NCBI RefSeq assembly: GCF_031157835.1
Contig: NZ_JAVIDR010000003.1
Span: 186,001-250,000 of the forward strand
Direction: 5' to 3'
From: Acinetobacter rudis
GTDB taxonomy: Bacteria > Pseudomonadota > Gammaproteobacteria > Pseudomonadales > Moraxellaceae
DNA length: 64,000 bases
The notes beneath the pieces were generated by a model, which saw only the letters and a program-made list of their open reading frames with translations, searched no databases and had not been told where the DNA came from. The translations under genes and the position numbers were made by a program. Below, one piece after another: positions 1 through 8,764 of the stretch; position 1 is the stretch's first letter; each line of letters begins with the position of its first letter.

Positions 1-1151
1 CAGAAATTGATCGACGTATTTTTCAAAGCAGTCATTTTAATCAAAATAATCTAAATGACCCGTTATTACTTGCAGTGCATGATTTAATGCAAATGCGTGA
101 TAGTAATGATCCAAATTTCAAAGCATTAACTTGGTCTATGCTTAATGCACAAAAAAATCAATTTAAAACTCAGCCAGAATTATTTAAATATTTACAAGCA
201 AGCCATTTGTTTTATGTTCAAAATAAAGCGGCTGATGCTCTCACCTACTTACCTCAAAGTTTTTCTTTAAATAGCCACCTTGATCTTAGTCAAGCCTTTT
301 TAAAAGGATTAATCTTAGAAAAAACGACTCCTCATCAAGCAGCTTCATATTGGACTCAACTACTTAAACAGAGTAAAAATACAAACCAGCGTGGATTATT
401 TGAGGTTGCCTTAGCACAATCTTTAAACCAACAACAAAACTACCAATCCTTTATAGGTAAGCGACCGCTTATTAGCCAAGTCAATTTACAACGTGACTTT
501 ATACTGTTTCATGCTAATGAACAAAGCCTAGAAAAGATCATTCAATCTTCTGAGGCAAATGAAGCACAGAAACAAGCGGCATTATTCGTGTTATTGGCTA
601 AATCCTTAGGTTATCAAAATTTTGCATTATTTAATCGTTACTATGAGCAAATGCCAAAAGATGCAAATCAATACCAAGCTTGGCAAAGCCCTCAAAATAA
701 ATATCAAAATAAGCCCCCATTTGCTCACCTGATTTGGAATGGTCATACGATTAGCCCAACATTACAATGTGCAGCACTTCCAAAGCTCAGCCAAGCTTTG
801 GAAAAAAATCCACAAGACCTTACACTTCAAACATGTCTCGCTGAATATATGCGTAGTGAAAATGCGTATAGCGTTTTACAACACCTCGATTTCGAAAGTC
901 CTCGTCCACTTGCTTTTAACGGTACAGTGTTTACTCGCGGACAAGTCTATAAAAATATTATTGCAACCAAACAAAAATCCGAGCTGACGGCCTATGCACT
1001 TTATCGTTCAGTACAATGCTATGCACCATCTGGATTTAACGATTGCCAAGACAAAGAGGTTCCCAAAACAGTACGTAAACAATGGTTTGATCAATTAAAA
1101 AGAGACTATCCTCAAAGTAGTTGGGCGAAATCATTAAAATATTATTGGTAG
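1..1151 (+). CDS. Helical-repeat hypothetical protein, 5' end outside window
   Basis: The reading frame is open from base 3, so the gene starts before the window. About 382 residues are visible. A GTG at 75 is an internal codon rather than a convincing start, because the frame continues upstream with similar composition. The protein is rich in Leu, Ala, Gln and Asn with repeated amphipathic helices, as in TPR-like solenoids, but I see no catalytic motif. It ends three bases before the next gene, a DUF3142 protein, so the two are very probably co-transcribed and may act together in the envelope. Function is not recognised; the solenoid reading is inference from composition. Confidence 0.7.
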   Translation, partial: EIDRRIFQSSHFNQNNLNDPLLLAVHDLMQMRDSNDPNFKALTWSMLNAQKNQFKTQPELFKYLQASHLFYVQNKAADALTYLPQSFSLNSHLDLSQAFLKGLILEKTTPHQAASYWTQLLKQSKNTNQRGLFEVALAQSLNQQQNYQSFIGKRPLISQVNLQRDFILFHANEQSLEKIIQSSEANEAQKQAALFVLLAKSLGYQNFALFNRYYEQMPKDANQYQAWQSPQNKYQNKPPFAHLIWNGHTISPTLQCAALPKLSQALEKNPQDLTLQTCLAEYMRSENAYSVLQHLDFESPRPLAFNGTVFTRGQVYKNIIATKQKSELTAYALYRSVQCYAPSGFNDCQDKEVPKTVRKQWFDQLKRDYPQSSWAKSLKYYW

Positions 1152-1154
1152 GCC

Positions 1155-1919
1155 ATGCGCAAATTCGCTCAATTAATTGTTCATTCTCGATCTCTTGGGG
1201 CTATATGTACTAGCCTCATCTTCATATTCATACTCTGTTTTTGGAGTCATATTGCACTTAGTAAACCAGTCCGGATTGATGCCAATCAATATCATTCTTT
1301 CTGGATTTGGGGAGATATTCGTAGTGCACCTTATTTATCTCAGGCAAAAACTTTGTATATTTTACAAGGAGACTTCGCTTATCAAAAAAGGCAGCAAAAA
1401 GTCATTTTTCAACCCCAAGGGATTGCAGCGAAGACATTACCCCAACAAAAAATTTGGTTAGTATTTCGTAATCATGATCTAAATTGGTCTAATGAACATT
1501 TTCAGCTCATCATTCGTAGGCTGAATACTTGGCGCAATCATTCCAATCAGGTTGTTGGTGTACAGATTGATTTTGATAGTAAAACTCAAGCACTCTATCA
1601 ATACGCCTTATTCTTAAAAACACTGCGCCAGCATTTGCCAAATGATTACCAAATTAGCATCACTGGCTTAATGGATTGGACCAATGTACAAGATGCGGCA
1701 ACACTTAGCTTATTAAAAGAAAATATTAACGAACTGGTTATACAAAGTTATCAAGGGAGACACACTGTTGATAATTATCAAAGCTATGTTAAACGGATTG
1801 AAGCAATGAAAATTCCTTATAAAATAGGCCTTGTTCAACATGGGCAATGGGACGATACGCTGCATTTTGACTCAGATCCAAACTTTAAAGGATATGTGGT
1901 TTTCTTACTGAAAAATTAG
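1155..1919 (+). CDS. DUF3142 family protein
   Basis: This 254-residue protein has a hydrophobic segment at about residues 17-35 that could be a signal anchor, placing the rest in the periplasm. The body fits the DUF3142 family: a WIWGD-type segment near residue 50, a GVQIDFD strand at 135-141 and SITGLMDW at 168-175. These resemble beta strands of a TIM-barrel, glycosidase-like fold. The acidic strand end at 139-141 could be an active site, but this is inference and no substrate is known to me. It follows the preceding gene after 3 bp. There is no obvious terminator before the ribosomal operon promoter region that follows. Confidence 0.75.
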   Translation: MRKFAQLIVHSRSLGAICTSLIFIFILCFWSHIALSKPVRIDANQYHSFWIWGDIRSAPYLSQAKTLYILQGDFAYQKRQQKVIFQPQGIAAKTLPQQKIWLVFRNHDLNWSNEHFQLIIRRLNTWRNHSNQVVGVQIDFDSKTQALYQYALFLKTLRQHLPNDYQISITGLMDWTNVQDAATLSLLKENINELVIQSYQGRHTVDNYQSYVKRIEAMKIPYKIGLVQHGQWDDTLHFDSDPNFKGYVVFLLKN

Positions 1920-2015
1920 TTTTGAATGCTTATTTAAAATGAGCCCTTTGTAAAAATGCATATTTAGCATCGCTAATGCTTGTATTTATGAGATAAACCC
2001 TCTAAAATTCAGACC

Positions 2016-2084
2016 TCGCAATTTTTGCGACGCAATCGACTTAGTCGACTGCGACTCCTTGCTTCAGAGTGTTTACTTTGAAGC
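2016..2084 (+). promoter_or_regulatory. Structured rpsF leader (candidate S6-S18 autoregulatory element)
   Basis: Three consecutive hairpins precede rpsF. TCGCAA at 2016-2021 pairs with TTGCGA at 2025-2030. CGCA and TCGAC (2031-2040) pair with GTCGA and TGCG (2044-2053). GCTTCAGAG at 2061-2069 pairs with CTTTGAAGC at 2076-2084 through one G-U pair. A CCG then lies at 2093-2095, just before the AAGGAG ribosome binding site. Leaders of rpsF in many bacteria bind the S6-S18 complex; that this is such a leader is inference. Confidence 0.45.
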
Positions 2085-2108
2085 TGTATAATCCGTAAGG
2101 AGCTGACA

Positions 2109-2495
2109 ATGCGTCACTACGAAATCGTACTTTTGGTACATCCTGACCAAAGCGATCAAGTGGTAGGTATGGTTGAACGCTATATCTCTCACATTAAAGA
2201 AGCTGAAGGTCAAATTCACCGTCTAGAAGATTGGGGCCGTCGCCAATTGGCTTACCCAATTAACAAGATTCATAAAGCACATTACATTCTTATGAATGTT
2301 GAATGTGGTCAAACGACTCTTGACGAACTTGAAGAATTATTCCGTTATAACGACGCAATCATTCGTAGTTTGATCATCCGTCGTGAGCATGCAATCACTG
2401 AAGAGTCATTGCTTGCTAAGAGTGCTGAAGAAAAGCGTGCGCGTAAAGCTCAACGTGAAGAAGCACAACAAGTTCAAGACTCTGCTGAAGCTTAA
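2109..2495 (+). CDS. rpsF: 30S ribosomal protein S6
   Basis: S6 is a small-subunit protein of the central domain that binds 16S rRNA as a heterodimer with S18. The 128-residue product starts [14 protein letters not shown], the family's typical first strand, and carries the RRQLAYPI segment near residue 44. The C-terminus is a charged tail rich in Glu, Lys, Arg and Gln. The ATG has a strong AAGGAG site eight bases upstream. It is the first gene of rpsF-rpsR-rplI, with 11 bp to rpsR. Expression is probably fed back through the structured leader upstream. Confidence 0.98.
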   Translation: MRHYEIVLLVHPDQSDQVVGMVERYISHIKEAEGQIHRLEDWGRRQLAYPINKIHKAHYILMNVECGQTTLDELEELFRYNDAIIRSLIIRREHAITEESLLAKSAEEKRARKAQREEAQQVQDSAEA

Positions 2496-2506
2496 GGAGA
2501 ACATCA

Positions 2507-2734
2507 ATGGCACGTTTTTACCGTCGTCGCAAGTTCTGCCGCTTTACAGCTGAGAACGTGACTTATATCGACTACAAAGATATCGATACTTTAAAACAGT
2601 ACATCACTGAAAACGGCAAGATTGTTCCTAGCCGTATCACAGGTACTAAGGCTCGTTATCAACGCCAACTCGCGCTTGCTATTAAACAAGCTCGTTACTT
2701 GGCTTTGATCCCTTACACTGACAACCATAAGTGA
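2507..2734 (+). CDS. rpsR: 30S ribosomal protein S18
   Basis: S18 is the partner of S6 on the small-subunit platform. The 75-residue length matches the family. The sequence begins [12 protein letters not shown] and contains the conserved [14 protein letters not shown] and [15 protein letters not shown] segments, which contact rRNA. An AAGGAGA site lies close upstream of the ATG. It sits between rpsF and rplI, the usual gammaproteobacterial order but without the priB gene found between them in enterics. Confidence 0.98.
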   Translation: MARFYRRRKFCRFTAENVTYIDYKDIDTLKQYITENGKIVPSRITGTKARYQRQLALAIKQARYLALIPYTDNHK

Positions 2735-2742
2735 GGTGATCT

Positions 2743-3189
2743 GTGGACGTTATTTTATTACAACGCATTAAAAACCTTGGCAAACTAGGTGATAAAGTTT
2801 CTGTGAAAGCTGGTTACGGCCGTAACTACCTTATCCCTCAAGCTAAAGCTGTTGCTGCGACTGAAGCAAACACTGCTGCTTTCGAAGCACGTCGTGCTGA
2901 ACTTGAAAAGCAAGAAGCTGAAGTATTAGCTGCTGCTCAAGCACGTGCTGATCAATTGAACGAAGTAAACATCGTTATCACTGCGAAAGCTGGTGACGAA
3001 GGTAAACTTTTCGGTTCTATTGGTACTCGTGACATCGCTGATGCTTTGACCAATGCTGGCCTTACAGTTGACCGTGCTGAAGTTCGTTTACCGAACGGCG
3101 CACTTCGTCAAACTGGTGAATTCAACATCTCGATTCAATTGCATCATGATGTTGTTGCTGAAGTACTCGTAACTATCGTTTCTGAGTAA
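2743..3189 (+). CDS. rplI: 50S ribosomal protein L9
   Basis: L9 is the elongated large-subunit protein that helps hold reading frame. The 148-residue protein has the N-terminal rRNA-binding domain ([17 protein letters not shown], with GYGRNYLIP at about 24-32), a long Ala/Glu-rich central helix at about 40-75, and a C-terminal domain. It starts at GTG 2743, supported by GAGGT a few bases upstream and by the exact N-terminal family match. It is last in the operon and is followed by a strong terminator. Confidence 0.98.
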   Translation: MDVILLQRIKNLGKLGDKVSVKAGYGRNYLIPQAKAVAATEANTAAFEARRAELEKQEAEVLAAAQARADQLNEVNIVITAKAGDEGKLFGSIGTRDIADALTNAGLTVDRAEVRLPNGALRQTGEFNISIQLHHDVVAEVLVTIVSE

Positions 3190-3205
3190 TTCTGCATTCG
3201 CAAGA

Positions 3206-3236
3206 AAAGAGCATGCTTTTAGCATGCTCTTTTTTT
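3206..3236 (+). terminator. Rho-independent terminator after rplI
   Basis: AAAAGAGCATGCT and AGCATGCTCTTTT form a long perfect stem around a TTT loop, ending in a run of T. It closes the rpsF-rpsR-rplI operon. Confidence 0.92.
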
Positions 3237-3281
3237 ATGTATATAATACAATGACCCTGCCCTTGATATTACGCTCTACTC

Positions 3282-3815
3282 ATGAACTTTGATCAGCTTA
3301 AATTTAAAATTGAGCAAGCGACAAAACAAGCCTTCACTGAAATATATCAACAACATGCAGCTGAAGGAATCTATGCATTTGCGTTATATAGTGATGAAAA
3401 TGCAATGACTGTTTGTCCTGCAACAAATTGTCTCACTGCACTCACTAGTATTGATCCAGAAGATCTAGACTATTATCGATTTGAGCCTGCTGAATGGGCG
3501 TATGAAATGCAAGGTGCTGATCTTATATTCAACCAAATTGCTACAGAACTTCGTAATACAGTAAGCCAATATCTGTCTCAGCCTGAAAAACTGGTGCAAT
3601 TTAGAGATCAACTTTATCAATGCTGTATTGAGGTTTTATTAAAACTTAAACAAGAACATTTTTTTAGCCAACTCACTCAACAAGACATTTTTTTATTATT
3701 TACTGTCAGTGACTATGAATTTGAAATGAGTCGAATACAAGAAATTGTTACTCAACTCAATGACAACCACTATGCCACTGAATATCTCACATGGATGAAA
3801 ACTTGGGGAAATTAA
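3282..3815 (+). CDS. DUF4303 family protein
   Basis: This soluble 177-residue acidic protein matches the general pattern of DUF4303: an N-terminal helix, an IYAFALYSDE strand, a PATNC segment near residue 46, then a W-rich DYYRFEPAEWAYEMQGADLIF stretch split over two elements. There is no signal peptide or membrane segment. DUF4303 proteins have no established function; some relatives lie near contact-dependent toxin immunity genes, but nothing like that is seen here. It is a single gene between rplI and dnaB. The family assignment is moderate and the function is unknown. Confidence 0.7.
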   Translation: MNFDQLKFKIEQATKQAFTEIYQQHAAEGIYAFALYSDENAMTVCPATNCLTALTSIDPEDLDYYRFEPAEWAYEMQGADLIFNQIATELRNTVSQYLSQPEKLVQFRDQLYQCCIEVLLKLKQEHFFSQLTQQDIFLLFTVSDYEFEMSRIQEIVTQLNDNHYATEYLTWMKTWGN

Positions 3816-3933
3816 AGTATGATCACTAAAAACTGATCTTAAATCCCCTATTGCATCATCTTACACCGACTAACAGTTTTTCAATTATGAACTTCTCTAC
3901 TTTTGCTTTAATATAAGTAGATATTCCCCGTAC

Positions 3934-3978
3934 TGAGTAGAGGCAATCAATAGATTGCATCAATAATACTCATTTTTT
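3934..3978 (+). terminator. Terminator or attenuator-like hairpin upstream of dnaB
   Basis: TGAGTA (3934-3939) pairs with TACTCA (3967-3972), enclosing a smaller GCAATC-AATA-GATTGC hairpin, and is followed at once by six T. It ends 26 bp before the dnaB start. It may terminate the DUF4303 transcript, or lie in the dnaB leader if the dnaB promoter is upstream. Confidence 0.45.
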
Positions 3979-4004
3979 GTTTTATTTAATGATCAAGGTC
4001 TTAT

Positions 4005-5450
4005 ATGTCTCAGGCGACTGCCGCTGCGGCTACTGTAACATCACGTACACCCCAACAAAACAATGAACAGTCACAATTAAAAGAATTTCGTACCCCACCC
4101 CATAACCTTGCTATTGAGCAAGCCGTACTTGCAGCTCTAATGACTGTTGCCGAATCATTTGAACAAGTCAGTGATGTACTTAAAGAACAAGATTTTTATG
4201 CAACACGTCACAAATATATTTTCCGTGCTATTGAAAAATTGGCACAAGAAGGCTCTCCATACGATGCTGTATTAGTAAATGACTGGTTAATCAAGCAAAA
4301 TCTAATTGATGCAATTGGTGGTGAAGAATACCTCATGCAATTAATGGCAGATTCGCCAGCCAGTTTCTATAATTTAGAAACCTATGCCAATAAAATTCGT
4401 GAATTTGCTACGCTCCGTAATATGATTAAAGTGGGTAATGAAATTCTACAAAATGCCTATGACACCAAAGGACGTGAAGTTTCTGAAATTCTTGATTTAG
4501 CTGAAACTAATATTTTCTCTATTGCAGAACAACACAATAATAATGCGAAAGCTCAAGGCCCCAAACCCATTACGTCTGTTGTAGCTGATGTCTTTGATAA
4601 ACTAAATGAATTATCACAAATGGAAGGCAACATCACAGGACTAACAACAGGTTTTGTTGAACTTGATAATAAAACCTCTGGTATGCAAGGCGGTGATTTA
4701 ATTATTGTCGCTGCTCGTCCATCAATGGGTAAAACCACATTTGCCATGAACTTAGTTGAAAGTGTCTTATTCAACTGTGATCTACCTGCTTTGGTTTATT
4801 CTATGGAAATGCCAGCAGACTCAATTGCGATGCGTTTGATTTCTGCTTATGGCAAGGTGCACCAAGGTCATTTACGTGCAGGTAAACTTGATGGCGACGA
4901 ATGGTCAAAAGTTACAGGTACCATTTTACAGTTGCAAGAAAAACATCTTTATATTGATGATTCTTCAGCACTTCCTCCAACAGAGGTACGTGCTCGGGCT
5001 CGCCGCATAGCCAAACAACATGGTGGAAAACTCGGTTGTATCATGGTCGACTATTTGCAATTAATGAAAGTTCCTGGAATGGGAGATAACCGTGTAGGGG
5101 AAATCTCTGAAATTTCTCGAAGTCTAAAAGCTTTGGCCAAAGAGATGAACTGCCCTGTGATTGCCTTATCTCAGCTTAACCGTTCACTTGAGAACCGACC
5201 AAATAAACGCCCAGTAATGTCAGATTTACGTGAATCTGGGGCAATTGAGCAAGATGCTGACTTAATTATGTTTATCTATCGTGATGAAGTGTATAACAAA
5301 GAATCTAAAGAGATGGGTACAGCAGAAATTATCATTGGTAAACAACGTAATGGACCAATTGGTACTGTACGTTTAGCCTTTGAAGGTCAATATACACGTT
5401 TTAGTAACCTTTCTCCTGAATACTACAGCCAGTATGATGACGAAGAATAG
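4005..5450 (+). CDS. dnaB: Replicative DNA helicase DnaB
   Basis: DnaB is the hexameric 5'-3' helicase that unwinds DNA ahead of the replisome. The 481 residues include a low-complexity Ala/Thr/Gln N-terminus, the N-terminal helical domain from about residue 30 (NLAIEQAVLAAL), a linker, and the RecA-like motor. Walker A (ARPSMGKTT) is near residue 236, Walker B (IMVDYLQLM) near 346, and SDLRESGAIEQDAD near 406. No intein is present. The ATG has AAGG six bases upstream. It is followed by its own terminator and so is probably transcribed alone. Confidence 0.98.
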   Translation: MSQATAAAATVTSRTPQQNNEQSQLKEFRTPPHNLAIEQAVLAALMTVAESFEQVSDVLKEQDFYATRHKYIFRAIEKLAQEGSPYDAVLVNDWLIKQNLIDAIGGEEYLMQLMADSPASFYNLETYANKIREFATLRNMIKVGNEILQNAYDTKGREVSEILDLAETNIFSIAEQHNNNAKAQGPKPITSVVADVFDKLNELSQMEGNITGLTTGFVELDNKTSGMQGGDLIIVAARPSMGKTTFAMNLVESVLFNCDLPALVYSMEMPADSIAMRLISAYGKVHQGHLRAGKLDGDEWSKVTGTILQLQEKHLYIDDSSALPPTEVRARARRIAKQHGGKLGCIMVDYLQLMKVPGMGDNRVGEISEISRSLKALAKEMNCPVIALSQLNRSLENRPNKRPVMSDLRESGAIEQDADLIMFIYRDEVYNKESKEMGTAEIIIGKQRNGPIGTVRLAFEGQYTRFSNLSPEYYSQYDDEE

Positions 5451-5467
5451 ATCATAATCTGTAAAAG

Positions 5468-5510
5468 AGCATCATAGTGAGCTATAACTTCAGTATGATG
5501 CTTATCTTTT
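5468..5510 (+). terminator. Terminator after dnaB
   Basis: AGCATCATA (5468-5476) and TATGATGCT (5494-5502) form a perfect 9-bp stem with a 17-nt loop. TATCTTTTT follows. Confidence 0.75.
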
Positions 5511-5571
5511 TCATAATAATAGCCCTCCGATCTGAAACATTTTCTTTGTACCATCTTGCAGCATTATTCAA

Positions 5572-5937
5572 ATGAAAAGCATCGTAATCGTTTTAATCAC
5601 ATGTTTAACGTCTGCTTGCAGCAACGCCAGCCCAAGACCGACAGGTCAGGTGTATGGTCTTAGTCATGCTAACGAGCAACAGCTCATCACAATTCAAAAC
5701 TCACTCCTAAAGCAAGCCATTCCACTTTGGCACAATGCAAACTGTCATCAGATAGATCGGATTGATCGTCAAAGAGTGAACCCTCATCAAAGTACCTTAA
5801 GCTCAAGTACAGTGATTTACGAAAAGTGGCGTATAACGGCGTGCGGTGTGGTGAAAACTTACAATATTCGCTTTCAAACCGATACTCAAAGAACCCCAGG
5901 ATTTGTTATTCAAGTTCCCCCTTTAGAAGACCATTAA
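5572..5937 (+). CDS. Small exported protein, possible lipoprotein
   Basis: This 121-residue protein begins with a short basic end and hydrophobic stretch (MKSIVIVLITCLTSAC). Cys16 follows TSA, so a lipoprotein cleavage site is possible but atypical, since Leu sits at -4 rather than -3. The mature part has two further Cys (about 54 and 82) that could form a disulfide in the periplasm. No family was recognised. It lies alone between dnaB and alr on the same strand. Length, signal-like start and cysteine pairing support a real gene. Confidence 0.65.
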   Translation: MKSIVIVLITCLTSACSNASPRPTGQVYGLSHANEQQLITIQNSLLKQAIPLWHNANCHQIDRIDRQRVNPHQSTLSSSTVIYEKWRITACGVVKTYNIRFQTDTQRTPGFVIQVPPLEDH

Positions 5938-6188
5938 TACAATCATTCTTCTGTAGCATTGTCATTCAGTTTCATATATAAATTTACTCCATATAGGCAT
6001 ACAATAAGGTCCGCATGACTTATGTAAGTTTTAATTTCTAATCAACAAGTTGAACTAAAACATAGCCGAGAATGTGACCTCTATACCTCGCCAATGACGT
6101 TTGTATAGAAAATATTATTTTAATTTCATATAAGACCGTGCCAATAAATGACTATTTATTCACGCTCTTAGTACAAGGAGTTTGTCAG

Positions 6189-7265
6189 GTGCGCCAAGCA
6201 ACAGTCTCTATCGATCAACAAGCACTGCAACATAATCTTCAACGTGTAAAACAACTCGCACCACATGCGAAAGTTGTTAGCATGGTCAAATCAAATGCCT
6301 ATGGACATGGTGTAGCCAATTGCCTAGATGCACTTGCTGCAACCGATGCATTTGGTGTTGCTTGCTTAGAAGAGGCTTTAGAAATTCGTCAACTTGGTCA
6401 TCAACAACCAATTACATTGGTTGAAGGTGTATTTACAGAAGATGAAATGGAAGTCGCAATTGCTCAACGGATTGAGCTCGTTATCCACCATCAACAACAA
6501 CTCGATTGGTTATTGGCACACGCTGATGCCTATTTAGCACAAAATTTAAAAGTATGGGTCAAGCTCAATAGCGGTATGAACCGCTTAGGTTTTAAAATCG
6601 CAGAAATCATTGAGATTATTCATAATCTACAAAGCAAGGGCTTTTGCTGTGTACTCACCATGCACTTTGCCAATGCAGATGCAGATCACCCAATGAATGA
6701 GCAACAAAAACAGCAATTTCTACAGGTAAAAGCAGCTTGCGACCCTATTTTAGCTTCATGTTGTAACTCAGCCGCAATTTTTAGATGGCCTGAACTTCAT
6801 TTTGACTTTGTCCGTCCAGGGATCATGCTCTATGGTTCAAGCCCATTTGCTGATCAAGCAATCAGTCAACTTGATTTACAAGCGGTAATGCAATTTGATG
6901 CGGCAATTATTGCTTTGAATGACATTCAAGCAGGTGAACACGTTGGTTATGGTTCAACTTTTCAAGCAGCCAAATCAATGCGTATAGCTGTCGTTTCAAT
7001 TGGTTATGGCGATGGTTATCCTCGAGCATATCATTCACAAAACTACGTTTATGTGCAAGGTAAAACAATGCCTCTGATTGGGCGAGTATCGATGGATATG
7101 ATTGCAATTGATGTAACTGATTTAGATGTCAAAGTTGGTACTAAAGTTGAGCTTTGGGGTAAACATCGTTCAGTGGATGATGTTGCACAAGCCAACTCAA
7201 CTATTGGCTATGAGCTACTATGTCGTCTGAGCCAGCGTCCCGTACGTCGTATTATTAATAAGTAA
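6189..7265 (+). CDS. alr: Alanine racemase
   Basis: This PLP-dependent enzyme converts L-alanine to D-alanine for peptidoglycan. I place the start at GTG 6189, because CAAGGAG lies eight bases upstream and the family N-terminus (VRQATVSIDQQAL) begins there; the frame is open further upstream to a GTG at 6138 without support. The product is 358 residues, normal for the family. The PLP lysine is in MVKSNAYGHG near residue 34. The second active-site region (VSIGYGDGYPR) is near 270, followed by GRVSMDMIAIDV. No amino-acid dehydrogenase gene is adjacent, so this copy is more likely the biosynthetic Alr than catabolic DadX. Confidence 0.95.
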   Translation: MRQATVSIDQQALQHNLQRVKQLAPHAKVVSMVKSNAYGHGVANCLDALAATDAFGVACLEEALEIRQLGHQQPITLVEGVFTEDEMEVAIAQRIELVIHHQQQLDWLLAHADAYLAQNLKVWVKLNSGMNRLGFKIAEIIEIIHNLQSKGFCCVLTMHFANADADHPMNEQQKQQFLQVKAACDPILASCCNSAAIFRWPELHFDFVRPGIMLYGSSPFADQAISQLDLQAVMQFDAAIIALNDIQAGEHVGYGSTFQAAKSMRIAVVSIGYGDGYPRAYHSQNYVYVQGKTMPLIGRVSMDMIAIDVTDLDVKVGTKVELWGKHRSVDDVAQANSTIGYELLCRLSQRPVRRIINK

Positions 7266-7276
7266 TCCAACATTTA

Positions 7277-7305
7277 AAGCCAGTGATCACTTTGCTCACT
7301 GGCTT
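7277..7305 (+). terminator. Hairpin after alr
   Basis: AAGCCAGTGA (7277-7286) and TCACTGGCTT (7296-7305) form a perfect 10-bp stem with a 9-nt loop just after the alr stop. The T-tract is weak, so it may terminate poorly or protect the 3' end. Confidence 0.65.
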
Positions 7306-7435
7306 CACCCATTTTCAGTTAAAATAACATCAAGATAAATAAAGAACGAGCTTTTGTTCAAGGCTTGCCATTTCACTGGTTTTTTTCTATTGTATCCAAT
7401 GTGCTATCTTCTTAACTTAACTCATTTAATTTCCT

Positions 7436-8431
7436 ATGTCTGCACCAGAGAAAGAAACATCCAACAGCTTATATCGTCAGTGGCAAATCCTATCCCGACT
7501 GAGTACGGGTAAATGGATGGGTACTCGTCAATTACAAGAAATTTTACAACGTGAAGGCATTGATATTAGTCTACGTACAATACAACGTGACCTAAACCAA
7601 ATTGCACAGCGTTTCCCAATTGAGAGTAATAAGACAGTCCCCCAAGGCTGGCGCTGGCAATCTGATGCACCCATTCAAAGTTTACCGCATATGACCAGCT
7701 CGCAAGCTGTTACCTTTATGATGGTTGAAGAACATTTAAAACATCTCTTACCACCTAGTTTAATTGAAGAAATGACGCCTTGGTTTGATTTAGCACGGCG
7801 CAACCTCTCAAGTCATAACAATGTCCGCCAATGGATTAATCGTGTACGTATTGTGCCTGCGACTCAACCCTTAGTTCCACCAACAGTAGAACGTCAGGCT
7901 CAACAAGCAATTTATGAAGGCTTATTACAAGACAAACAAGTAGAATGTATTTATCGTGCCCGTGGCCCACATGGTGAAGATCGAAGCTATATTCTTAACC
8001 CGCTAGCACTTGTTCAAAAAGGCTCTATCATCTATTTAATTTGTACTCGTCATGATAAATCAGAAGTACAAACCTTTGCTTTACATCGGTTTAAAACAGC
8101 AAAAGTGCTTGAGGCACGCTCCATGCACCCTGTAAATTTTGATATTGATGCTTATATAGAATCTGGTGCACTTGGTTTTCGTGTTGACTTCAATCAACCG
8201 ACACATCATGTTGACCTCGTACTTTATATGAGTGAATCTGATGCACAGCACTTCACTGAAAGCCAGCTTTGTAATCAGCAGAATATTGAAAAGGTTAATG
8301 ATGAGTTAATGCGTGTAAGTGCCCATGTGCCATTTACATCACAGCTTGTTTGGTGGTTAAGAAGTTTTGGTAAAAAAATTGTGCGTATTGAACCTGTAGA
8401 AGTGTTTAATGCAGTACATGAAATTGAATAA
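7436..8431 (+). CDS. WYL-domain transcriptional regulator
   Basis: This 331-residue protein has an N-terminal winged helix-turn-helix at about residues 15-65 (TRQLQEILQREG, then SLRTIQRDLNQIAQRF), followed by a WYL-type ligand-sensing domain from about 160. The domain reads VECIYRARG ... LNPLALVQKGSIIYLICTR, with IYL at the signature position, and a C-terminal WCX-like part. Such proteins sense nucleotides or nucleic acids and often regulate DNA-damage or phage-defence genes. No defence genes are nearby, so the target is unknown. It is a single gene convergent with the RND operon. Confidence 0.88.
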   Translation: MSAPEKETSNSLYRQWQILSRLSTGKWMGTRQLQEILQREGIDISLRTIQRDLNQIAQRFPIESNKTVPQGWRWQSDAPIQSLPHMTSSQAVTFMMVEEHLKHLLPPSLIEEMTPWFDLARRNLSSHNNVRQWINRVRIVPATQPLVPPTVERQAQQAIYEGLLQDKQVECIYRARGPHGEDRSYILNPLALVQKGSIIYLICTRHDKSEVQTFALHRFKTAKVLEARSMHPVNFDIDAYIESGALGFRVDFNQPTHHVDLVLYMSESDAQHFTESQLCNQQNIEKVNDELMRVSAHVPFTSQLVWWLRSFGKKIVRIEPVEVFNAVHEIE

Positions 8432-8764
8432 CTCTCATAGATATAACCACTTTTAGTCGTTATCTCTACCTTTTTACTAGAAATAAAAAAGGAACCCTAA
8501 GGTTCCTGAGTTCTGCTGTTTTTGTTTTGTGCGCTGAGATATTTGTTATGTTTAATTAGAGCAATTTGAGTATATAAATTGATCTAACCGTTTTACTGAC
8601 TACTATATTTGTCCATTGAAAGGCTCAAATTTAATATTAAACACACATACATCATTGTTATATGATCTCCTATGTCACAAAGTATAGGAAATATAACAAG
8701 CTCAGATACACGACATAAACAATGATTTATGATTTCCTTATGCATAAATATGCATAACAACACT
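8432..8764. other. Intergenic gap between WYL regulator and RND pump
   Basis: This 333-bp gap lies between convergent genes. It holds a minus-strand terminator at 8484-8507 and a pair of 9-bp direct repeats (TATGCATAA at 8739-8747 and 8749-8757) just after the pump stop codon. I see no ORF of weight, no RNA gene and no promoter need. Confidence 0.6.
8484..8507 (-). terminator. Terminator for the RND operon
   Basis: AGGAACC and GGTTCCT (8490-8507) form a 7-bp stem with a CTAA loop. On the minus strand it is followed by six T. It lies about 260 bp beyond the pump stop codon. Confidence 0.7.

Noticed and set aside
7436..8431. WYL regulator as a marker of a phage-defence island
   Set aside because: No nuclease, methylase, CRISPR, CBASS or other defence gene is adjacent; the neighbours are alr and an efflux operon.
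8739..8757. Two TATGCATAA direct repeats 10 bp apart
   Set aside because: They lie downstream of a stop codon, no gene starts nearby, and such short AT-rich repeats arise by chance.
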